Assembly (NCBI GenBank): GCA_944384285.1
Contig: CALWSX010000056.1
Span: forward strand, 1 to 5,270
Reading direction: 5' to 3'
Source of the DNA: an uncultured Lachnospiraceae bacterium
GTDB taxonomy: Bacteria > Bacillota > Clostridia > Lachnospirales > Anaerotignaceae
Length of the DNA stretch: 5,270 nt
Positions 1 to 4,065 of this stretch are shown one piece after another. The notes under the pieces were generated by a model. It ran no database searches, was not told where the DNA came from, and saw only the letters and a list, made by a program, of their open reading frames with translations. The stretch's first letter is position 1. Each line of letters starts with the position of its first letter. The position numbers and the translations under genes are program-made.

Positions 1-938
1 CTTCCCTGTCCAATTCTTGTTTCGCCGTATGAGTACCAGGAACCACTCTTGTTAATAAGTTCCATATCAACAGCAAGGTCTAATATATCTCCCTCTTTTG
101 AGATACCTTTTCCGTAAATTATGTCAAATTCAGTTGATTTAAAAGGAGGTGCAACTTTATTTTTAACAATTTTTGCACGAGTTCTTGAGCCGATAAAGTC
201 GCTTCCTTGTTTTATAACTTCAAGTTTTCTGATATCAATACGTACAGATGCATAGAATTTTAAAGCACGTCCGCCAGTAGTAGTTTCAGAAGGACCATAA
301 ACAGAACCGATTTTTTCTCTAAGCTGGTTAATAAAAACTACAGTACAGTTTGATTTGTTAGTAACTGCTGTAAGTTTACGAAGGGCCTGTGACATAAGTC
401 TTGCTTGAAGCCCCATGTGTGAATCGCCCATTTCACCTTCTATTTCAGCTTTTGGAACCAAAGCTGCAACAGAGTCAACAACAATAATATCAATAGCTCC
501 AGAACGTACCATAGCTTCAACAATTTCAAGGGCCTGTTCACCGTCGTCAGGCTGAGAAATGTAAAGGTTATTAATATCTACACCAAGATTTTTGGCATAA
601 ATAGGATCCATAGCATGTTCTGCATCAACAAATCCGGCAATTCCGCCAAGTTTTTGTACTTCAGCAACCATATGAAGAGCAAGAGTAGTTTTACCGGAAG
701 ATTCAGGACCAAATACTTCTATAATTCGTCCCTTAGGAATACCACCGACGCCAAGAGCAACGTCAAGGCTCAAACAACCAGTAGGAGTAACATCTATATT
801 CATTTTAGTTTGGTCACCAAGTTTCATAACAGCGCCTTTTCCAAAATCTTTTTCAAGTTTTGCTATAGTAGCCGCAAGAGCTTTTTCTTTATTTTCAAAA
901 ACAGCGTCATTTTTTTTCTGAGTTTTTTTATCTGCCAC
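1..938 (-). CDS. recA: RecA recombinase, partial (C-terminus beyond window edge)
   Basis: RecA is the ATP-dependent DNA recombinase that coats single-stranded DNA, drives strand exchange and triggers LexA self-cleavage in the SOS response. The first 312 codons are present, out of roughly 350 in the family. Visible landmarks: N-terminal KALAATIAKLEKDFGKGAVMKLG; Walker A GPESSGKT at residues 77-84; FVDAEHAMDP; the Walker B strand IDIIVVDSVAAL; the L1 region with EGEMGDSHMGLQARLMSQALRKL; the L2 region INQLREKIG followed by TTTGGRALKFYASVR; and near the cut end GSWYSYGETRIGQG. The start is GTG at 936-938, with GGGAGG 7 bases upstream. The N-terminus is about 10 residues longer than in E. coli RecA, with a Lys-rich leader (MADKKTQKKND). 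The gene has its own promoter and LexA box and stands alone at its 5' side. Identity is certain; only the end is missing. Confidence 0.98.
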   Translation of the reverse strand, partial: MADKKTQKKNDAVFENKEKALAATIAKLEKDFGKGAVMKLGDQTKMNIDVTPTGCLSLDVALGVGGIPKGRIIEVFGPESSGKTTLALHMVAEVQKLGGIAGFVDAEHAMDPIYAKNLGVDINNLYISQPDDGEQALEIVEAMVRSGAIDIIVVDSVAALVPKAEIEGEMGDSHMGLQARLMSQALRKLTAVTNKSNCTVVFINQLREKIGSVYGPSETTTGGRALKFYASVRIDIRKLEVIKQGSDFIGSRTRAKIVKNKVAPPFKSTEFDIIYGKGISKEGDILDLAVDMELINKSGSWYSYGETRIGQG

Positions 939-945
939 GAGAAAA

Positions 946-951
946 CCTCCC
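946..951 (-). promoter_or_regulatory. Ribosome binding site of recA
   Basis: On the minus strand this reads GGGAGG, 7 bases before the GTG codon at 938-936. It fixes the unusual GTG start, since no in-frame ATG occurs before the conserved KALAAT segment. Confidence 0.85.
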
Positions 952-963
952 TTAAAATATATC

Positions 964-975
964 GAACTTATGTTC
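964..975 (-). promoter_or_regulatory. LexA (SOS) operator of recA
   Basis: The sequence GAAC-TTAT-GTTC is a perfect match to the Gram-positive LexA/DinR box GAAC-N4-GTTC, and the flanking base gives CGAAC. It begins 2 bases downstream of the recA -10 element and covers the predicted transcription start (near 971), so bound LexA would block initiation. This indicates classical SOS autoregulation of recA. Confidence 0.92.
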
Positions 976-977
976 TA

Positions 978-1006
978 ATTATACGTCATATAAATTATCA
1001 TGTCAA
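978..1006 (-). promoter_or_regulatory. Sigma-A promoter of recA
   Basis: On the minus strand there is a perfect -35 TTGACA (1006-1001), a 17-base spacer and a perfect -10 TATAAT (983-978). All 12 hexamer positions match the consensus. Transcription is predicted to start near 971, giving a leader of roughly 33 nt before the GTG codon. Confidence 0.93.
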
Positions 1007-1028
1007 CACATATTTATATCTTGGAAAA

Positions 1029-1052
1029 ATGTGTCCCTTTAAACGGACACAT
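1029..1052. repeat. 24-bp near-perfect palindrome, possible regulator binding site
   Basis: Arms ATGTGTCC (1029-1036) and GGACACAT (1045-1052) are perfectly complementary. The centre CTTTAAAC is also palindromic except for one C/C pair, so 22 of 24 positions are symmetric. It lies 23-46 bases upstream of the recA -35 and about 205 bases before the degV-family start. The symmetry, length and GC-rich arms in an AT-rich spacer fit a dimeric repressor or activator operator. On the minus strand the arm is followed by a short T-run, but no upstream minus-strand gene needs a terminator here. The binding protein is unknown. Confidence 0.6.
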
Positions 1053-1256
1053 GAAATATATCTTAAAAAAACGGATAATAAAGCTATCTATTGCACAGTT
1101 TAAAATAATATGATACCATTTATTTATATTTAATCAAAAAAATGTTTATTTTATATAAAATATTAAACTATCATATTTTGGATTCCGTATATATATTTGG
1201 GAATTTTTATTTACACTTTTTATGTTTTGTTTTTTTAGCGGAAAGAAGGACTAAGT

Positions 1257-2117
1257 ATGATTAATAAAGAGGTTAAAACTATAATTACGACAGATGGAAG
1301 TATAGACCTTTCTGATGAGCTTTTGGAAAAATATAATATTACACAAATTATTCCTATTTATACAACTATAGGCGGAAAAATGTATAAATCAAGCAAAGAA
1401 TTAAGCAACAAAGAAATGTACAAGCTTGTTGATGAATATGATGAACTTCCCAAAACTGCCGCACCAACCCCTTTAGAATTCAAAGCCCTTTTTGATAAAC
1501 TTACAGCTGAAGGATGGCAGATTGTTCATATTGGACTTGGCAGTAATTTTTCTTCCGCTTTTAATAATGCAAGATTAATGGCTCTTGAATATGAAAATGT
1601 TTATGTAGCTGATTCTAACAATCTTTCAACAGGCATAGGTCTTTTGGTTATAAAAGCTGCAATCCTTGCAAAAGAAGGTTATAGCGCAAAAGAAATTTAT
1701 GATATTATAACGGAACTTTCTGAAAAGGTTGAGTTAAGCTTTGTTGTAGATACCCTTTTATACCTTAAAAAGGGTGGAAGATGCAGTGCACTTGAATATT
1801 TGGGAACATCTATTTTAAAATTAAAAGTATGCCTTGAGCTTAAAGATGGTTTACTTAAACCTGGTAAAAAATACAGAGGTTCAATAGAAAGATGTGCAAA
1901 GCTTTATTTAAAAAAAAGACTTGAAAACAGAGATGATTTTGATACAGAAAGAGCTTTTATAACTCATAATATGGAAAATAAAGAGTTTGTAGAAGAAATG
2001 GTTGAGTATGTAAAAAGTCTTAATATATTTAAAGAGCTTCTTGTAACAGACATAGGGATAACTGTAGGAACACACAGTGGTCCAAATACATTGGGAATTG
2101 TATTTTTAAGAAAATAA
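1257..2117 (+). CDS. DegV family (FakB-like) fatty-acid-binding protein
   Basis: DegV proteins are cytosolic two-domain proteins that hold a fatty acid. FakB members present it to the kinase FakA, giving acyl-phosphate for phospholipid synthesis. At 286 residues this is of normal family length. Landmarks: TTDGSIDL (residues 11-18); PKTAAPTPLEF (65-75, family form PKTSQPS); GSNFSSAF (95-102, family form SSxLSGTY); ADSNNLSTGIGLL (118-130); VDTLLYLKKGGRCS (164-177); KDGLLKPGKKYRGS; and the C-terminal GTHSGPNTLG (271-280) with the His that contacts the fatty-acid carboxylate in FakB. The start at ATG 1257 follows AAGAAGGA with 6 bases spacing. The gene is transcribed away from recA and ends at a strong terminator, so it is probably monocistronic. 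No FakA gene is in the window, so the FakA partnership is inferred. Two ligand-pocket motifs deviate from consensus, and the ligand could differ. Confidence 0.92.
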   Translation: MINKEVKTIITTDGSIDLSDELLEKYNITQIIPIYTTIGGKMYKSSKELSNKEMYKLVDEYDELPKTAAPTPLEFKALFDKLTAEGWQIVHIGLGSNFSSAFNNARLMALEYENVYVADSNNLSTGIGLLVIKAAILAKEGYSAKEIYDIITELSEKVELSFVVDTLLYLKKGGRCSALEYLGTSILKLKVCLELKDGLLKPGKKYRGSIERCAKLYLKKRLENRDDFDTERAFITHNMENKEFVEEMVEYVKSLNIFKELLVTDIGITVGTHSGPNTLGIVFLRK

Positions 2118-2124
2118 AAAAAAC

Positions 2125-2150
2125 AGGCTGTTTTAAACAGCCTCTTTTTT
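2125..2150. terminator. Bidirectional rho-independent terminator
   Basis: The stem AGGCTG (2125-2130) / CAGCCT (2138-2143) encloses a TTTTAAA loop. It is followed on the plus strand by CTTTTTT and preceded by an A-run (2117-2123), which gives a T-run on the minus strand. It starts 7 bases after the degV-family stop (2117). It also lies just beyond the stop of the small membrane protein gene on the opposite strand (2155), so it serves both converging units. Confidence 0.9.
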
Positions 2151-2154
2151 ATAT

Positions 2155-2292
2155 TTATTTTGTGGTACCTGTAAACATTCCAGCTATAGAAATCATTAAC
2201 CCCAAAGCTCCGAATACAAATCCAAAAAAATTACCTGTAGATATGCAAAGTCCGAAGAGTAAAAAAGCTATTCCAAGAAGCATAACTTTCAT
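2155..2292 (-). CDS. Small hydrophobic two-helix membrane protein (45 aa)
   Basis: I do not recognise a named family. The 45-residue product begins MKVMLLGIAFLLFGLCIS and ends MFTGTTK. Residues about 2-18 and 22-42 form two hydrophobic, Gly-rich segments separated by a short turn (TGN), and a single N-terminal Lys and a C-terminal Lys flank them. This suits an integral membrane hairpin. The evidence that it is a real gene is positional: an optimal AAGGAGG lies 8 bases before the ATG, the stop sits 4 bases from a strong terminator, and it follows the dihydrofolate reductase stop by 41 bases on the same strand. It is probably the last gene of the DJ-1/DHFR operon. Short membrane proteins with this LLGIAxLLFG-like pattern are frequent in Firmicutes (general impression, not searched). 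Function unknown. Confidence 0.72.
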   Translation of the reverse strand: MKVMLLGIAFLLFGLCISTGNFFGFVFGALGLMISIAGMFTGTTK

Positions 2293-2300
2293 AAATTTTG

Positions 2301-2307
2301 CCTCCTT
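2301..2307 (-). promoter_or_regulatory. Strong ribosome binding site of the 45-aa membrane protein
   Basis: The minus strand reads AAGGAGG, a full match to the Shine-Dalgarno core, with 8 bases to the ATG at 2292-2290. It is the main evidence that this short frame is translated. Confidence 0.8.
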
Positions 2308-2333
2308 TTTAAAGCAATCAGAAAAATTCAATA

Positions 2334-2828
2334 TTAATAAATATCAGCATTTTCATAGGTTAAATACTGAAATCTTATACCATTCCATTCTTTAAGCTCG
2401 CTTCTTTCTATAATTTCCCAGTTAGGAGAATCATCAAGAGAGTTTATTTTGGTATCGGCATCAAAAACAGTATAAATTTTTGTTATATAGGCATATTTAC
2501 AATAATTCATAAGCTGGTTATAAATTGTTCCTCCGCCTATAACATATATATCCTCAGTGTAGTCTGATTTGTTTGATAAAAATTCTTCAACGCTGTAAAA
2601 AATATCGGCGTTTTCACATTTAAAATCAGGATTTCTTGTAATAACAATATTTTTTCTGTTTTTAAGAGGCTTTCCTCCCGGAAAGGATTCTAAAGTTTTT
2701 CTGCCCATAACAACAGCTTTTCCAAGGGTAATTTCTCTGAAACGACTCATATCTTCAGGAATTTTTATAAGTAAGTCGTTATCCTTTCCTATATTCCAGT
2801 TTTCATCTACAGCAACAATAAAGTTCAT
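2334..2828 (-). CDS. folA: Dihydrofolate reductase
   Basis: This enzyme reduces dihydrofolate to tetrahydrofolate with NADPH, supporting thymidylate, purine and methionine synthesis; it is the trimethoprim target. At 164 residues it is the size of standard chromosomal enzymes. Landmarks: IVAVDENWNIGKDNDLL (Met20-loop region); IPEDMSRF (23-30) with catalytic acid Asp26, equivalent to E. coli Asp27; VVMGRKTLESFPGGKPL (39-55) for NADPH binding; Arg58 for the folate glutamate tail; NIVITRNPDF; and IYVIGGGTIYNQL (94-106). Unlike E. coli, the residue aligned with Trp22 is Ile21 (LLIKIP in place of MPWNLP). The start ATG follows AAGGAG at 6 bases. The stop of the DJ-1-like gene lies 12 bases upstream, so the two are almost certainly cotranscribed. 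The product is also called DfrA in Gram-positives. No thyA is visible. Confidence 0.96.
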   Translation of the reverse strand: MNFIVAVDENWNIGKDNDLLIKIPEDMSRFREITLGKAVVMGRKTLESFPGGKPLKNRKNIVITRNPDFKCENADIFYSVEEFLSNKSDYTEDIYVIGGGTIYNQLMNYCKYAYITKIYTVFDADTKINSLDDSPNWEIIERSELKEWNGIRFQYLTYENADIY

Positions 2829-2840
2829 TTTTTTCTCCTT

Positions 2841-3395
2841 TTATTCGTAGTCATAAGTTGTTTCTTTAATAATTTCGTCCGATTTTTCTTTTCCTAAAAG
2901 ATATTTAATGATTTCAAAAGAAAATCTGTCAGCAGCCCCAACGCCGGAAGCTGTAATTACATTTTTGTCGCATACAACAGCACGTTTAACAACTTCTGCA
3001 CCTGTAAGCTTTCCTTCAAACCCAGGATAAGATGTGGCTTTTTTACCATTTAAAAGGCCAAAAGCTCCTAAAATTAAAGGCGCGGCACAAATTGCGCATA
3101 CAAGTTTTCCGTCATTATAAAATTCTTTAACAGTTTTTTCTACAACTTCGTTGTTTAAAAGATTTAATGTACCAGGCATTCCCCCAGGAAGTATAACACA
3201 TTTAGCATCAGAAAAAGAATTTATATCAGATACACATTTATCCGCATTTACGGAAACATTCTGGCTGCTTAAAACTGATAAAGAGTCGGATATACTAATA
3301 GTAACTACTTCAAGGCCGGCTCTTCTTAAAAAATCAACGGGGGTTAAAGCTTCAATAAGTTCAAATCCATCTGCAAGAAAAACATATACTTTCAT
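2841..3395 (-). CDS. DJ-1/PfpI family protein (YajL-like)
   Basis: This is a single-domain member of the DJ-1/ThiJ/PfpI superfamily, 184 residues long and close to human DJ-1 (189). Landmarks: FLADGFELIEALTPVDFLRRAG (6-27) with Glu15, the conserved acid that activates the cysteine; VILPGGMPG (67-75); the nucleophile elbow VCAICAAP with Cys103, equivalent to DJ-1 Cys106; KKATSYPGFEGKL, where Tyr replaces the DJ-1 active-site His; and ITASGVGAADRFSFEIIKYL near the C-terminus. Family members have been linked to oxidative stress protection, glyoxalase-type or deglycase activity and chaperone roles, which remain debated; the substrate here cannot be told. The start ATG follows AGGAGG at 8 bases. 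It is the first gene of a minus-strand operon with dihydrofolate reductase and the 45-aa protein. It has no signal peptide and is predicted to be cytosolic. Confidence 0.93.
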   Translation of the reverse strand: MKVYVFLADGFELIEALTPVDFLRRAGLEVVTISISDSLSVLSSQNVSVNADKCVSDINSFSDAKCVILPGGMPGTLNLLNNEVVEKTVKEFYNDGKLVCAICAAPLILGAFGLLNGKKATSYPGFEGKLTGAEVVKRAVVCDKNVITASGVGAADRFSFEIIKYLLGKEKSDEIIKETTYDYE

Positions 3396-3430
3396 AATAT
3401 TAACCTCCTATAAAAAATAATAAAAAAAGC

Positions 3431-3459
3431 TTGTTAGAATATTTAAAATAAACTATTAT
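3431..3459 (+). promoter_or_regulatory. Candidate promoter of the CYTH gene
   Basis: TTGTTA (3431-3436), a 17-base spacer and TATTAT (3454-3459) make a good sigma-A promoter. Transcription would start near 3466, about 37 nt before the GTG start. An alternative -10, TACAAT at 3465-3470, lacks a good -35. Confidence 0.55.
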
Positions 3460-3469
3460 TAGTATACAA
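3441..3469 (-). promoter_or_regulatory. Candidate promoter of the DJ-1/DHFR operon
   Basis: On the minus strand TTGTAT (3469-3464), a 17-base spacer and TTAAAT (3446-3441) form a plausible sigma-A promoter, giving a leader of about 40 nt before the DJ-1 ATG. The -10 is weak and other AT-rich words nearby could serve. It overlaps the opposing CYTH promoter almost completely, so the two units may compete for polymerase. Confidence 0.4.
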
Positions 3470-3489
3470 TAAAAATAGAAAACAAAAAA

Positions 3490-3494
3490 GGGGG
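3490..3494 (+). promoter_or_regulatory. Ribosome binding site of the CYTH gene
   Basis: AAGGGGGT around these positions can pair with the 16S tail, partly by G-U pairs. It lies 8 bases before GTG 3503-3505 and supports the non-ATG start. The start is further fixed because the catalytic ExExK motif begins at residue 2. Confidence 0.7.
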
Positions 3495-3502
3495 TATTTT
3501 TT

Positions 3503-3958
3503 GTGGAAATAGAAAGAAAATATTTGTGTGATGAAGTTGATTTTGACTTAAGCAAGTATCCATATAAAGATATTGACCAGGCATATATAAGTATAAAACC
3601 TACAATAAGAATCAGAAAACAAAATGATGAGTATGTTCTTACTATAAAGGGAAAAGGTTCTATAGCAAGAGAAGAATATGAACTTATGATATCAAAAAAA
3701 GAATATGAAGACCTTTTAAAAAAAGTAGAAACAAAAATCGTTTCAAAAAGACGATATTTTATACCATTAGAAAATGGGTATACAGCAGAGTATGATATTT
3801 ATAAAGGTGAACTTACAGGACTTTATACCGTTGAGGTTGAGTTTAAATCTATGGAAGATTCCGAAAAATTTATTCCTCCAAAATGGTTTAAAGAAGAGGT
3901 TTCAGAAGACGGAAGATATAAAAATACCGTTCTTGCTTTATACGGATTGCCTAAATAA
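3503..3958 (+). CDS. CYTH domain triphosphate tunnel metalloenzyme
   Basis: CYTH enzymes hydrolyse triphosphate substrates (inorganic tripolyphosphate, nucleoside or thiamine triphosphates) inside an eight-stranded beta tunnel with Mg or Mn. The 151-residue protein is a single compact CYTH domain, like the stand-alone clostridial enzyme CthTTM, a tripolyphosphatase. Landmarks: the signature ExExK as MEIERK (Glu2, Glu4, Lys6); PTIRIRKQNDEYVLTIKGKG (33-52) with basic phosphate ligands Arg36, Arg38, Lys49 and Lys51; REEYEL (56-61); KRRYFIP (82-88); and the acidic metal ligands AEYDIYKGEL (Glu96, Asp98) and YTVEVEF (Glu111, Glu113). It starts with GTG. There is no C-terminal CHAD domain. The substrate cannot be decided from sequence; inorganic tripolyphosphate is the likeliest by analogy. 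No terminator separates it from gltX, so read-through is expected. Confidence 0.93.
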   Translation: MEIERKYLCDEVDFDLSKYPYKDIDQAYISIKPTIRIRKQNDEYVLTIKGKGSIAREEYELMISKKEYEDLLKKVETKIVSKRRYFIPLENGYTAEYDIYKGELTGLYTVEVEFKSMEDSEKFIPPKWFKEEVSEDGRYKNTVLALYGLPK

Positions 3959-3960
3959 TA

Positions 3961-3989
3961 TTGAAAGTATGAAAAATAGTTGGTATACT
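3961..3989 (+). promoter_or_regulatory. Extended -10 promoter of gltX
   Basis: TTGAAA (3961-3966), a 17-base spacer and TATACT (3984-3989) preceded by TG (3981-3982) form a strong extended -10 sigma-A promoter. It begins 3 bases after the CYTH stop codon. Transcription should start near 3996, giving a leader of about 70 nt. gltX therefore need not depend on CYTH transcription. Confidence 0.85.
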
Positions 3990-4065
3990 GACTATATGTG
4001 TTTTTTGTGGGGTTTTTGTGGAAACTCTTTATATAAAAATTTTTTGAAAGGAAGTTTTATTTATT
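3990..4065 (+). other. gltX leader with repeats and a possible 9-codon leader peptide
   Basis: The short leader holds two copies of TTTTTGTGG (4002-4010 and 4013-4021). The second continues as GTGGAAA, identical over 12 bases to the CYTH start site (3498-3509). It opens a mini-frame GTG 4018 to TGA 4045-4047 (METLYIKIF), with a G-run 5 bases before the GTG. Its stop touches the gltX Shine-Dalgarno AAAGGAAG (4047-4054). The leader is too short for a T-box riboswitch. Translation of the mini-frame is speculative. Confidence 0.35.

Larger units (their letters stand above)
939..1256. other. Divergent intergenic region between recA and the degV-family gene
   Basis: These 318 bases contain no supportable gene. 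The recA-proximal third holds the recA RBS, LexA box and consensus promoter, followed by a 24-bp palindrome at 1029-1052. The rest (1053-1240) is extremely A+T-rich. It contains a 9-bp inverted repeat (AATATGATA at 1107-1115 and TATCATATT at 1169-1177) and several -10-like words (TATGAT 1109-1114, TATCAT 1169-1174), but none has a convincing -35 partner. The promoter of the degV-family gene must lie here but cannot be placed with confidence. Confidence 0.7.

Noticed and set aside
1029..1052. Palindrome as a rho-independent terminator
   Set aside because: On the plus strand no T-run follows. On the minus strand a short T-run follows, but no minus-strand gene lies upstream to terminate. An operator is more likely.
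615..1103. 162-codon open frame on the plus strand
   Set aside because: It is antisense to the unambiguous recA coding sequence and its promoter, has low-complexity Ser/Phe/Lys composition and no ribosome binding site.
1086..1174. Specific promoter for the degV-family gene
   Set aside because: Several -10-like words are present (TATGAT, TATCAT), but none has a recognisable -35 at 16-18 bases, so no single site can be supported.
2162..2395. 77-codon plus-strand frame
   Set aside because: It is antisense to the small membrane protein and the end of DHFR; it lacks a ribosome binding site and sits behind a terminator.
3151..3420. 89-codon plus-strand frame
   Set aside because: It is a mirror of the DJ-1-family gene, whose family motifs and catalytic Cys are intact on the minus strand.
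3990..4065. T-box riboswitch upstream of gltX
   Set aside because: The space is only about 70 nt from the predicted start, with no terminator hairpin and no T-box consensus; tRNA-sensing leaders need well over 150 nt.
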